DNA of 64,000 nucleotides from NCBI GenBank assembly GCA_030248195.1, contig JASAND010022371.1, forward strand, positions 1 through 64,000, in the 5' to 3' direction. A program made the translations under genes and the position numbers. This DNA comes from Trissonchulus latispiculum (Eukaryota; Nematoda; Enoplea; Enoplida; Ironidae). Shown piece after piece: positions 13,613-24,065 of this stretch (position 1 is the stretch's first letter; each line of letters starts with the position of its first letter). Under the pieces are notes generated by a model, which was not told the origin of the DNA, did no database searches, and was given only the letters and a program-made list of their open reading frames with translations.

Positions 13613-15985
13613 AGTAAACAAATCAGTTTTTACAACTCCTTCATTGATCGGTGCGAACGTTTCATAAGAAATCAGCAGGCCGCAGCTGCTATCTGTCTGT
13701 AATTGTCCTCTGATATAATATACATTAAGTATTTATTTCTTGGCACGTATATTGGAGTGTTTACTTACCTTTAAATTCTAATCTTCGGTTTTTGTTGTGT
13801 TGATGTGTCTGTGTAAATATTTGTTTGTGGTTGCTTACTATATTATATTCACCATACTCTTATTATTCATTTTCATTATTATGTACTAATAATACGGACG
13901 TACGTATGTTTATTTTTCTGGATATCTAGCTTATGTGATGTACAATGTTGACTCTTTTTGCTGTTTGCTGCTGTCCATGTGATTAGTCACTCCTGTGCGT
14001 AACCAGAATTTCAAACGAACTACTTATTCTGATCAAGAACTTACCTGCTTCTAAACATTTGTTTTTCAAAGTTTGACATGTTTGGATTCCAAACACATAA
14101 GCAGAAACTCTGTGATGAGTAGAAATTATTTAGAAAATGTATATAGATACCTTGAATCTGAAAGAAAAAAAATTCAGTTATTTTACCATTTTATTATGAA
14201 TATAAAATCAGTTTTTATTTCAATAACAAAAACAGAGAAAACAGTCTGATTTTATTAACAGTGGATTGGATTGGAGTGTACGCACGCTAGTGACATTGTT
14301 AGATGGAATTGCTACTTTTATTTGCACGATGCATTTTATGTGTATGTGTGTGTTGTGTAGAACTAGTCGAACTTGAAATGATATGGACTGAATATTGAAA
14401 GTATGTGGTGTGGCATAGGGACAGTTTCAAATAATTTTAGATTAGCGTCGAAGTGAAAAACTGCATTATTTTGTTTGCATTGCAACATGCTTGCACTTAA
14501 GTTTTCTGCTCTGCGTCAGTTTTCCGGTATCATTCTTGTAGGTACAGGTACATTAGTGTGAGAATCTATACTGTACTGTACTTACATTAACAAGTTCATA
14601 AGTTAGTTTGTCGCACAACATTATTCATTATCTAAGGTGGAAGGAAGTACGAATTTCTTGTAGCCAGAATGTTAGCTCAGCTGGTACTACGGTCTCTTCT
14701 GTTTTGGTTTTTGGTATCTAAACTGAAGACAAAATATATTAAGTTTCAGGCTATCAGGGTATTCAATTTTTCCATTTTGCGAACTATTGCTTTCTATGTG
14801 CGTATTTAATAAAAACCTTTTTCTGTGGGGAATATTTTTGCATCCTGCCAGCCAAGAGCGTCATGTCGTTAGCACTCTGCTCTAATTTGGACTTGAAGAC
14901 TTTGAATTGAATGCACGTGGATGTAGTGTGAGAAATCAGGCTTCACAGCCAACAGTTGTTGTCTTTCACGTGGATTGGTAGTAGGTGTAGGGAGATTTTG
15001 TTATTACTCCTGTTCGTAGCTACTTCGGTTGGCTGGAGTACATATTTACGACATAATCCCATGCAAATGATGTGTTCTATTCGTATGAGTGTTGTCAAAT
15101 AAATTGCTTACGTAAAATAAGAAACCTTTCCTATTTAGGGACTTGGAATTCTTTAGCTATTCCCTCTAAGGACTCAACTGAGGAAAACTTTTACAAACTT
15201 TAAATTAGTTAAATCTTTTAAAGACTTTTATATTTAGAAATGGAAGAGAAAAAACGTTTTGATTGATTTGTTACCAAGTTTATTTGTTACTGTTAAAAAT
15301 TTTGAGCTTTTAAAAAATTGTTATTTCTAAAATTTGCATTTTAAAGTATTTGGACATATCAATACTTATGCCATCCTCTGGTACGCATTTTCCGAAAAAA
15401 CTTAGCCGTTATTCTCCCTTTTATCTGTACACAGATGACCCAAATTAATTACTTCCTCCCCAGTTTAGGAGGGGAATATTTTAAGAGATGTGGGATGTTG
15501 CAGGTGAATAAAAGGATTAGTGGGGGCGGGACAAGAGTTGAGGTCGAACCCAAAACTTCAGCTCAGTTTATTCAAGAGTTCAAGATCACACACTTACGCT
15601 GGACTGCACAAAAAAGTTTAAGAATAGCTGCGGAATAGCGGAAGGCTAATTCCGATATTTGAACGGGAATCCAGTAGTTAACCGTCTGCTATTGTTTGTT
15701 AAACTTTATTTTATGCAGTCCACGGTTGGTTACTGAACTGGGGACATGGTAATCGGGATCAGGGTTCTTTGGTTTTCGGATTTGCGTCAACCTTGCTTCG
15801 CGCTAAACTTAAGTTGCGTCCCGTTAAGAAATTTTGCGTCCAGGCAGAATTCTTGTTTTAGCGTGTTTTTAGTGTGAAAAATTGTTTTATTTATGAAAGT
15901 TTCGATAATTCCTGTAGTGTAACGCTATTTAGACTAGAAAGTAGATGCTGCTTAACTGTAATTCAGGACTACACGATTACCACAG
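13613..15985 (+). other. ATF4 3' UTR and gene-free sequence
   Basis: Directly downstream of the ATF4 stop. Candidate polyadenylation hexamers AATAAA occur near 14808 and 15097. No other gene, TIR element or recognisable repeat was seen. The ORFs here are short and show no family resemblance. Confidence 0.5.
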
Positions 15986-15988
15986 AAT

Positions 15989-18240
15989 ATATAGTAAAGG
16001 GACTGAATGTGGGCCACCCTACAAAGTGGGCCGCAGCTGCAGTTTTTTAACTATATTTATGTCTCAGTTCAAAGATAGAGCATCATCTTATACCACATGA
16101 TAGCTTGACATGTCGGGAATGTCGTCATGTGATTCTTTTGACCAATAACACAACAGCGCGCGAATTCGTTTACACTATAGCCATTCAATTTCTATTTCAA
16201 ACCCGTGGGCACTATTTTTGCAACGTGTCCGACTCTTTTTTACTTTAAAACAAATGTGCCACGATGAATCATAGTGATTTTTACACCATTGTATAGTGTA
16301 ATGTCTGCTCTTTTCACCTGGCTAAATTTCATTTTTCAAAACGTTTGCATTGGTGAGATATAAACATTCTTGCCAACCTCGTCAAAATTTGTCATTTTCC
16401 TTGCAAAGTGGGCCAAGAGTCTTGCAATCTGAATCGGGTAAGGCAAAGTGGGCCCTGCTTAAACATAGCACTGTTTCGGAACAGCTATGCATATAATGCT
16501 GAGTAAATGTCCATAGAACAGGTATGGATAGGTGGAAATCTGAGAGTGAGACATTAACCTTGGACTAGTGAGGGTAATATTATCCTTCAAAATTAAAAAA
16601 TATGAAATTTTTTCCATGTATTCACCATTTTTAAACCAAGATTTATGCAATTTTGTACCGTTTTGCGAATCTATGAGTATTTAATATTTTAATATTTTAT
16701 TAAAATTTCATTTTTAACTTTTCATAATTTGCAACATTTTGAATTCTGGACTCTGGAGTGGGTATCGACCGATCCTGTCGCACCATGTGTCCATTTCGTG
16801 TAGTCCTCTTTCAGGAACCTGCCTTTAAGCAAGAGTTCTTGAGTTTTACTATTTAATAGTTACGTTTATATACTACTTTTTAAAAATTGCATAAAAGCTA
16901 CAATTTTAGACGTATTTGTGTTTTAGGAGTTGTGCGTTTACATTTTTTATCCTATCTATGCCAAAGTTTATCTCTGATTTTTGTTTTCTGCAGTTCTGTT
17001 CAAACTTTGCAATGCAGTTTGACCAGACTTGTCAACCACCTTCAATCTCCTCAGTATCACTTCTCCAGCAGCGCTGGATGCGGAGAGGAGAGTAACCTCT
17101 GAGCTGTAGGGGACCATTCCAGACCTTCATTGGACTCCGTCCCGTGGAGTCGTCTCGTCCCCACTGTCATTTCGCCAAAATTTGCCTAAAATTCCACTCT
17201 GCTCAGTCCCGTTGCCACCGATTCGGGACTCTCACAGGTCCACGCCGATGTTAATTACTAGGCCAGAAACCTGAGGGCTATCGCGGCAAAACAGTTTGGA
17301 TGGACCAATTAAACTTTATCCCCGGACCAACAAAAGTTGGTCAACCTCAAAGGCTTATTGCCAGAGAACAGCAGAACTTTAGAGCATGATTTATACATCG
17401 TTGGAATGCTTGAGATGTGCTTTATATATTTAATGGTGTAAAGTAGTTTGCTGGAGCTTGCTGCTATAAAGTTAAGCTTAAAATACTACCAAAAATTGTA
17501 AAAAGCGGCAATTTTGGTAGTCTTTTAAACTTAACTTTGAAGGCACCAAGCTCAAGCAAACCACATTACACCATTAAATTGAACATATCTCGAGCATTCC
17601 AACGATGTATAAATAATGCTCTAAAGTTCTGTTGATTTCTTGCAATGAGCCTTTGAAGTTGACCAACTTTTGTTCTGGGGGGGATAAAGTTTAATTGATC
17701 CAACTGTTTTTGTTTTGTGTGTTCTCAAATTAACTAAAACTCACTAATTTTGTGGTTTTTTGTCTTATTTACTGATTTTATAATGTACTATTGTCATTGT
17801 GTTCTGAGTAATTGAAAAAGCTCAACGTGGAAGATGTTTGTTTTGGAATTAAAAGAATTCTGTTGGTCTAAGCTAATTGTGAATCCTTCACATATTGAAG
17901 TAAAATAGATGTGGTTTCGTTGAAATGCACTCAAAACGTGCAAATTTAGTTAGGCCCACATTTGAGACCCCCTGGCCCACATTTTGATACCACTGATTCA
18001 CATTTGAAGACAGCTTGTAATGTGAATCACTTTCAAGTTTTAATTCTAAATAAATTAATAAGTACTAATTAGTAAGTTAGATCTTTATGAAAATTTGCTT
18101 ATAATATTTGCAAACCGTAGAACAGCTGATACAACAATTCTCCGCCTCCAAGCTTCAGCGGTAAAGGAGAAACAGATTTTTTACCATTTATGACCATTTT
18201 TCGACAAAAAAGGTGACCCAGATTCAGTCCCTTTACTATA
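15989..18240. mobile_element. 2.25 kb non-autonomous TIR element
   Basis: The left end TATAGTAAAGGGACTGAAT is followed by GTGGGCCACC. The right end carries the inverse (GGTGACCCAGATTCAGTCCC, then TTTACTATA), matching at about 28 of 30 positions. AAAGTGGGCC recurs inside (16023, 16405, 16444) and its inverse GGCCCACAT near 17955 and 17976. No transposase frame. A foldback element is nested at 17288-17712. Confidence 0.7.
17288..17712. mobile_element. Foldback element nested in the 15989-18240 element
   Basis: Two arms of about 190 bp are inverted copies: AAACAGTTTGGATGGACCAA at the left and TTGATCCAACTGTTT at the right, with matching interior phrases such as CATTCCAACGATGTAT and its inverse. 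The loop is around 17485-17510. No coding capacity. Confidence 0.8.
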
Positions 18241-18422
18241 TGTAGATGCGACCAATGTACAGGGAAGGGAGCCCCCATAAGTTGAAGAACTTTGAAATTA
18301 CAGAATAATCCGTAGTGGAAATGTTTAAAAAGATTTTATTTGGCATCTGTCGCATCTAACGAATGCCTTGAGTAATTTTCGATATTATTGACACACATTC
18401 CGATATTTCAACGTTAGTTAAA

Positions 18423-18802
18423 CCAAGAGTACATAATAATAAGAGTATGCCACTAGGCAAGCTCTATGTTATCAGAGCAAAAACTATGCTCTGCTCGCTA
18501 ACGGCCCACCCCCCCCCGCAAATTAGACCCTTCACTTCAAAGAATTTCGTGCGCTATGTTTGTGTTCTAAAGCTCGAAGCAGGCACAAAATTCGCGCACG
18601 CACTGCTTGTGTTTTTGAGCTTAAGCACATAAACATAGAGCGAGTGAGCGTACCCCCGTTTCGACTAGGTACTGATTTGCGGGGGGGGGTCACTAGGGTC
18701 TGATTTGCGGGGGGGGTGGGCCGTTAGCGTGCAGAGCATAGTTTTTGCTCTGATAACATAGAGCTTGCCTAGTGGCATACTCTTAGTATTATGTACTCTT
18801 GG
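18423..18802. mobile_element. Palindromic MITE, CCAAGAGTAC family, copy 2
   Basis: It has the same termini as copy 1 (CCAAGAGTAC and GTACTCTTGG), flanked by the 5-bp repeat TTAAA on both sides. Its arms differ from copy 1 at many positions but match each other within this copy, including the C-run and G-run at the inner ends. Confidence 0.85.
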
Positions 18803-18966
18803 TTAAACTAATTAAAGTAATAAAAATTTATGAAATATTTAGGAATATCATTGAGAAGAAAGGTACGTAGTAAATATTAAAACATATACAATTGGTGTCG
18901 AAAACCCCGATAACTAATGATGCGTGATAAAAATATTGCAAATGAGGACGGGGGGTATAGGTAGTG

Positions 18967-19040
18967 CTGGGACCGGTTCCGATTTTGAAACCGGTTCCGG
19001 TTCTTGACTACCGGTTCTAGCTACCGGTTCCGATTCCAAT
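18967..19040. repeat. ACCGGTTCC word block
   Basis: ACCGGTTC and its variants occur about six times in 70 bp. ACCGGT is palindromic, so both strands carry the word. Confidence 0.5.
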
Positions 19041-19127
19041 TGGTGTTTTTGATAAAAAAGCTAAAATCATTCGATTTTTTATTTTTTGACAATTGCTATA
19101 AAAACTTAATATATTTAACTACACAAA

Positions 19128-19690
19128 GGCCCTATTTCTTTAAAGATTAAACGGATTAGATTAAAATTAATCCGCATTAAAGAAATAGCAACTCGGATTA
19201 AACGGATTAAAATTTAATCCAGCGAGTTAAACGAGCTAAACGGATTAAATTTAATCCTATTTCTTTAATGCACCTAGGATTAAAATTTTAATCTAATCCT
19301 GTTTCTTTATTCACCCTTCGGATTAAAAAATGAAAGAGTTAATTTTAATCCGACCTGCTTATTCGCTGTTTCTTTAAAGATTAATTTTAATCCGTTTAAT
19401 CAGTCACCTTCATTTTCAACTAGTTTTTAATCTTCCTGCAGCTACGCGGATTAAACGGATTAAAAGTGGGCGGATTAAAATTTTTAATTGCTGTTTCTTT
19501 AATGGCGGATTAAGTGGATTAAAATCCACTCGTTTAATCCGCGGATTAAAAATGGTCGGATTAAACGAGTTAATTTTAACGCGTTTAATCCGTTTAATCC
19601 AGCATTAAAGAAACAGCAATTAAAATTTTAATCCGGCTGATTTTTAATCCGTTTAATCCGACCATTTTAATCTTTAAAGAAATAGGCCCA
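19128..19690. mobile_element. Word-built MITE, TTAATCCG type, copy 1
   Basis: The ends are GGCCCTATTTCTTTAAAG and the inverse CTTTAAAGAAATAGGCCC. The interior is almost entirely the words GGATTAAACG and TTTAATCCG in both orientations. Tip-like stretches (TATTTCTTTAA, TGTTTCTTTAA, TTAAAGAAA) recur inside every 50-100 bp. No coding capacity. A degraded copy is at 44035-44570. Confidence 0.75.
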
Positions 19691-20408
19691 AAGCTATGAT
19701 TTTAAACAGTGTTTTTGCTTACTTTTTTCTATTTGTATACAAATATTTACTGTGAAAAAGACATGGTCTGTTTCATTTTTACCAATATGTTGGGGAAATT
19801 TTAGCTACCAGAGCTTACCAAAATACTAAGTAGTCTCAATCTAGATAAACATTTAGCTACTGCCCTTCAGAAAGCGAACGTCGCACAGAACTTTCCTCGA
19901 TCAATTTCAAGCAGTCCAATAAAATTTGCTTATCGATTCAACAGCTACAGTTACAACATTACAAAGCTTAATCATTGAAAAAGCAGCTAATCTCATCTCG
20001 GGGTCGAAGATTTGTTGAGATCGAAAACTATAGCAGAAAACATTGGGGAAAATCGTTGAATTTCGAGCACTTATGCAGCACACAGGTACAACTAACTTCA
20101 TACCTTTAAAAACAAAAATTGTATGTTATAATAAATAAGATAAAGCTGCTAAGTTTTTATTTTACATATTGGAATTTGTTTTAATTTTTTGTAGCTGAAA
20201 TAAACAAATTTGTAACAAAAGAGCGCTATTCCCTATCAAATCCTAAACCTATATATAAGCAAAAAGTACTAAAATATGACTATGAAATATGAAAATTTTT
20301 AATAGAACATTAAAAGCATTTTTTTCGGTAGCGCTAGCCAATTGCTATTATTGATTAACCCATTTGATGGTTTTAACCATTTGATAACCATTAACCCATT
20401 TGATGGTT
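19691..20408. other. No feature seen
   Basis: A/T-rich sequence with no recognisable coding region. Only a short repeat of CCATTTGATGGTTTTAACC is visible near 20359-20420. Confidence 0.5.
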
Positions 20409-20655
20409 TTAACCCATTTGATTCAGTTCTAGGATTGAATATACGCTGAGAAACGATTTATTTATATATTTTGCTCTCCTGTGGAACTCCCTTGGACGCA
20501 CTTCAATTGGGCTCTGCTCCGCCCCAAGAAACTGAATATTAACTGCTCTTCCGAGACCTTCCAACCTGCTTGTTTTGGAGCCGTCAGCCCTTCCCTCAGT
20601 ATGTTTGGTATTAGTATTATTCATTGATTTGATTGATTGATTGATTGATTTGACC
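20409..20655 (+). mobile_element. Possible 3' tail of a second non-LTR element
   Basis: A forward frame contains FALLWNSLGRTS, reminiscent of the tail of CR1-like ORF2 proteins, and the block ends in a (TGAT)n run at about 20622-20655, a typical 3' tail of such elements. The evidence is short and weak. A simple repeat upstream of the PHD-NADAR gene is the alternative. Confidence 0.3.
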
Positions 20656-20663
20656 AGAGCGAA

Positions 20664-21707
20664 ATGTCAAGCTCTCGCTCGAAAGGAACACCAGTATCAG
20701 GACTCTCGAATGCCAAGACAAGCCACTCCAGTAACCGGTCATCCGGTAAATTTCCAAAGGCGACACGGTGTGCTGGTAAATGTAATGACCCTATTGGCGA
20801 GATGGATCATCTGCTGTTATGCCACAAGTGCCGATGCGTATGCCATGCGAGATGCGCTGGGCTCCATTCACAGCTCTTCAGCAGTTTCAGTAAGCTGACA
20901 AAGCTGAACGTTGTATGGCTGTGTGACCGCTGCATTTCGGCGCCCCCTTCTCCGCATAAGCCAGCACCCTCAGCCTCTTCTTCACTTGAGCACTGTGAAC
21001 TCTCGTCGTCCTCTACCCAAACCGAACCCCTGCCATCCACCCTCTCCGATAGCTCCCAGCCAACCAATGTTACTGTGTTTTGTGGTCCCGAAAACCCGCT
21101 GTCTTGTTTCTACTGCTTCGATCTGGATTTTGATGGCACTCTGTTTCGCTCAGCTGAACATGCATTCCAATATTTTCGCTTGCTATACTATGGATTTGTG
21201 GAAGACGCTGAAGCTGTTCTCCGTGCTGAATCCCCTGCCGAGGCGAAGCGCATTGGCAGTGCGATAGTTAGACGCCTTGAAACGAGGGAAGTGGAATCTT
21301 TCGAACTTAATCTGATGCTGAATATTCAGAAGGCCAAACTCCAGCAGTGTTCCACCTTCAGAGACTGCCTGCGGTCATCCGGGACCTCCTTCTTAGCCCA
21401 CTCTACATACCCCAGCAAAAAGGCCTTTTGGACCACCGGACTCCATCGAAACGACGATGTTCGCCCAGACTCTTTTCCTGGTAAAAATGCGCCAGGAAAT
21501 ATGTTGATGGATTTGAGAAAGTCTATTCTGGACGAATCCTTCTATACGGTACGTTACGAAGTAGCAAACGTGGGTGATTTTGTTCAGATTATTCGAGATG
21601 GCGAGCTGCCAGTAGTAATAGAGACATCAACTGGGCACAGTTTGGGAGCCATTTTGATCCCATCTTTTGGGAGCCATTTTGATCTCTATTTTTGGGAGCC
21701 GTCTTGA
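20664..21707 (+). CDS. PHD finger-NADAR domain protein, intronless
   Basis: The frame encodes 347 residues. Seen: an N-terminal Cys4-His-Cys3 finger (C36, C40, C53, C56, H61, C64, C87, C90), a Ser/Pro-rich linker to about residue 135, then a NADAR (YbiA-like) domain to about 320, with FRSAEHAFQY near 161-170 and the C-terminal signature PGKNAPGNMLMDLRKS. Known: PHD fingers read histone tails. NADAR is an N-glycosidase-type fold acting on NAD-related or ADP-ribose-linked substrates, and a bacterial member removes ADP-ribose from DNA guanine. Inference: a chromatin-tethered NADAR enzyme, or an ORF carried by a mobile element, since it has no intron and lies among repeats. The last about 20 residues and the stop are encoded by the first units of a 25-bp satellite, so the natural C-terminus may have been replaced. 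The substrate is unknown. Confidence 0.8.
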   Translation: MSSSRSKGTPVSGLSNAKTSHSSNRSSGKFPKATRCAGKCNDPIGEMDHLLLCHKCRCVCHARCAGLHSQLFSSFSKLTKLNVVWLCDRCISAPPSPHKPAPSASSSLEHCELSSSSTQTEPLPSTLSDSSQPTNVTVFCGPENPLSCFYCFDLDFDGTLFRSAEHAFQYFRLLYYGFVEDAEAVLRAESPAEAKRIGSAIVRRLETREVESFELNLMLNIQKAKLQQCSTFRDCLRSSGTSFLAHSTYPSKKAFWTTGLHRNDDVRPDSFPGKNAPGNMLMDLRKSILDESFYTVRYEVANVGDFVQIIRDGELPVVIETSTGHSLGAILIPSFGSHFDLYFWEPS

Positions 21708-22085
21708 TCCCTATTTTTGGGGAGCCGTTTGTGATTAAGCTGATGTTTTGGTCATGTAATGAAATTTTTGGGTGACTAATTAGCTCTGAGATCATCAAGC
21801 TGTAGAATTGTTAGAGAGACACTTTTGATCCCAACTTTTGGGAGCCGTTTTGATCCCAACTTTTGGGAGCTATTTTGATCCCTACTCTTGGGAGCTATTT
21901 TGATCCCAACTTTTGGGAGCCATTTTGAGCCCAACTTTTGGGAGCTATTTTGATCCCTACTTTTGGGAGCTATTTTGATCCCAACTTTTGGGAGCCATTT
22001 TGATCCCAACTTTTGGGAGCCATTTTGATCCCAACTTTTGGGAGCTATTTTGATCCCAACTTTTGGGAGCTATTTTGAGCCCAGT
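21641..22085. repeat. 25-bp satellite in two blocks
   Basis: The unit is about TTTTGATCCCAACTTTTGGG plus AGCCA. Block one (21641-21731, about 4 units) overlaps the 3' end of the PHD-NADAR frame. Block two (21823-22085, about 10 units) follows after a 90-bp unrelated spacer. Each unit contains the inverted repeat CCCAA/TTGGG. Variants alternate GAGCCA and GAGCTA. Confidence 0.9.
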
Positions 22086-22197
22086 TAATGAAACCTATAC
22101 TGTTTATGATGCAAAATTGTTTTAAATACAGCATCAGCATTGTGCTGCAGTCAGTTACGATTTAATTGAAAAACAGCCTTGCAGAATTTCTAAGACG

Positions 22198-22270
22198 ATG
22201 TCAGGAACTACTGGTAAGTGGCGTTTAAAGTTAAAAAGAATACAATGCTCGTTGTGTGATAAAATGGATT

Positions 22271-22326
<56 letters not shown>

Positions 22327-22747
22327 AATTCTGTGACTAATGTTACCAATTTCTATTTTAGAAACTCGGCAACCTGTATGTCCTCTGTGCCCGCAACGAT
22401 TCACATTGGTCAAAAACCTGCAGAGACACCTTCGGAAGAAACATCGAACGGAGTACCGCACCTTATTCCCCAGGCCGGATAATCGCACCTGTTCCATGTG
22501 CTCTCAGTCATTCACGCTGTCTCACAACCTGCACAGACACAAGAAAGAACAACATGGTGATTCAGGAGCCTACAAATGCAATCAATGTGGGGGAACCTTC
22601 ATCAGAAAATCCCACCTAATCAGTCACATCGACCGAAAGCACAGCGTACCAACAACTCAACAGCCACCGCCAAGGGAAACTTCAACTCCGACGCCAGCTA
22701 CCACTGAATCACTTCCAGTTGACCCACTCAATCAGGATGATATCTAA
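22198..22747 (+). CDS. Small three-finger C2H2 zinc-finger protein
   Basis: Two exons: 22198-22213 (MSGTT plus one base, donor G|GTAAGT) and 22362-22747 (acceptor CTATTTTAG), giving 133 residues. Seen: three C2H2 fingers, starting CPLCPQRF, CSMCSQSF and CNQCGGTF, each with an H-x(3-4)-H end, then a Thr/Pro-rich tail. The first ATG and donor are in phase, so the exon 1 choice is well supported. The intron is only 148 bp and is largely a (TA)n run. An AATAAA lies at 22868, about 120 bp after the stop. Known: C2H2 arrays usually bind DNA or RNA; no specific family is recognised. It points the same way as the PHD-NADAR gene, so a joint transcript cannot be excluded. Confidence 0.75.
22273..22319. 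repeat. (TA)n microsatellite inside the zinc-finger intron
   Basis: About 47 bp of TA occupy one third of the 148-bp intron, between the donor at 22214 and the acceptor at 22361. Confidence 0.95.
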
Positions 22748-22867
22748 TGAGCAGACTTATCTGTACAGAAATTCCTTCCACGTTACAACTTCCACTTACC
22801 TATCTATGCTATTGTGTGAATGACAGTTACTCCAGTATTGCAGTATTGTATGTAAATAATACATGTT

Positions 22868-22873
22868 AATAAA
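22868..22873 (+). terminator. Polyadenylation signal of the zinc-finger gene
   Basis: AATAAA lies about 120 bp after the stop codon, in the right orientation. Confidence 0.55.
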
Positions 22874-22875
22874 TC

Positions 22876-23227
22876 GTAAAGGAGTTAGTTTTTTTGTAGG
22901 CAAATAGGCAAAAGTTAGGTTAGGTCTGAACAAGCGTAAGGAAATGCAGTATAGATTTGAATTTCATGAAGCAACAATCAAACTAACTTACACTTACCAG
23001 GAACCCACAAAGTTAGCAAAAAAAAGCTGACAATAAGCGAATATTACAAACGTTTGACATTGTAAAATGCTAACATTAGAGAAAAAGCTGACATTTTAAA
23101 ATGGTGATATTACAAAAGGCGGCTTTTATAAATTTAGATATTGCAAAACACTGCCTTTACTAAAAGTTCATTTTACAAAACACTGATACATACGAAATGT
23201 ATTGAACATACATTATACAACATTAGT
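22876..23227. other. Spacer between zinc-finger gene and virion module
   Basis: No gene. The stretch 23020-23195 has a loose 24-bp-like rhythm of TTACAAA/TTGTAAAA and CTGACATT phrases. I looked for a Polinton terminal repeat here and did not see one. Confidence 0.4.
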
Positions 23228-23587
23228 TTACTGATAATATTCCCTGAGTGCACCACGTAAATAGCTGAGGTCACTGGTGTTGTCTATTTTGAAATCGGTC
23301 ATCTTATCATGGATAGACTGAAGGCGTCTGTCAGTGTCGTAACAGTATTCCCAACATTGATCCCATTCAACATAGGGACAGGCATTAGATCGGTGACTTA
23401 GATCACCCTCACGACACAGATGTAGACTGCAATCTGCCAAGCGATGGTAAAGACTATCACTGGCCAATAGAGTAGTAACATTGTTGTGAGATAGTTCAAT
23501 ACCGTACTCTGTCTCCGTAATGTTAATTGAAGACACTACGGTAAAAAGGGTCAGTAGTTGGAACATGTTGTCTATCTGTTTATTCAA
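23228..23587 (-). CDS. Small Cys-rich secreted or membrane protein of the virion module
   Basis: The frame encodes 119 residues. Seen: a hydrophobic segment MFQLLTLFTVVSS near the N-terminus that reads as a signal peptide, so initiation at Met8 is as plausible as at Met1. It is followed by a possible N-glycosylation site NIT and six cysteines (CSLHLC, NACPYVEWDQC, YC), and the chain ends in Tyr-Tyr-Gln. It starts 4 bp after the protease stop, so it belongs to the same transcription unit. I do not recognise the family. Some Polintons have extra small ORFs at this end of the capsid block. Confidence 0.5.
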   Translation of the reverse strand: MNKQIDNMFQLLTLFTVVSSINITETEYGIELSHNNVTTLLASDSLYHRLADCSLHLCREGDLSHRSNACPYVEWDQCWEYCYDTDRRLQSIHDKMTDFKIDNTSDLSYLRGALREYYQ

Positions 23588-23591
23588 TAAC

Positions 23592-24065
23592 TTATTGTTG
23601 ATACTTTTTAAGGGATTTCTGACATTTTGGAGTTGGAGATAGTCTTACTCGTAGTCTATCAACATAGTTCTTAACAATGTTATCATTAGTGTCACTGCGT
23701 TTCCTGAGATAGTTGACAATGGATTCCAATGATCTGCCTCTAGCTCGGTGATGAAGGAAGTAGATGCAGTACTCTCCACAAACATCAGTAGTGAAATCTT
23801 GTAGCTGAATGCCATTATACTGTAACTGCCTATTGCCAATGAAGTCAGTGAATAGTAAAGGTGGTAATCCGTAGCTGTCAAAATATTCCACTCCATTATC
23901 CTCTAACCACATTGCAACCCAATGTTCTCCAGGCAGATTGGCTTCATCAGTGTTAGCAACAAGACATCCAGTGCGGTATGGCGGTAGTTCATCACTCGCA
24001 AATACTCCAAGGAGGGGAATTCGACAATCCTTTATCAGAGTCTGGTAGATTTCCTGGGTGTTCAT
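23592..24065 (-). CDS. PRO: Adenovirus-type maturation cysteine protease
   Basis: The frame encodes 157 residues, close to the usual length of Polinton proteases. Seen: His48 in GEHWVAM, Asp63 in EYFDSYG, Gln89 as the likely oxyanion residue, and Cys96 in DVCGEYC as the likely nucleophile. All parts of the C5/C48-type triad are present, so the enzyme looks intact. Known: adenain-like proteases cleave capsid and core precursors during virion maturation. Its ATG overlaps the capsid gene stop as ATGA. The neighbouring small basic protein carries a motif fitting the adenain cleavage consensus. Confidence 0.87.
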   Translation of the reverse strand: MNTQEIYQTLIKDCRIPLLGVFASDELPPYRTGCLVANTDEANLPGEHWVAMWLEDNGVEYFDSYGLPPLLFTDFIGNRQLQYNGIQLQDFTTDVCGEYCIYFLHHRARGRSLESIVNYLRKRSDTNDNIVKNYVDRLRVRLSPTPKCQKSLKKYQQ

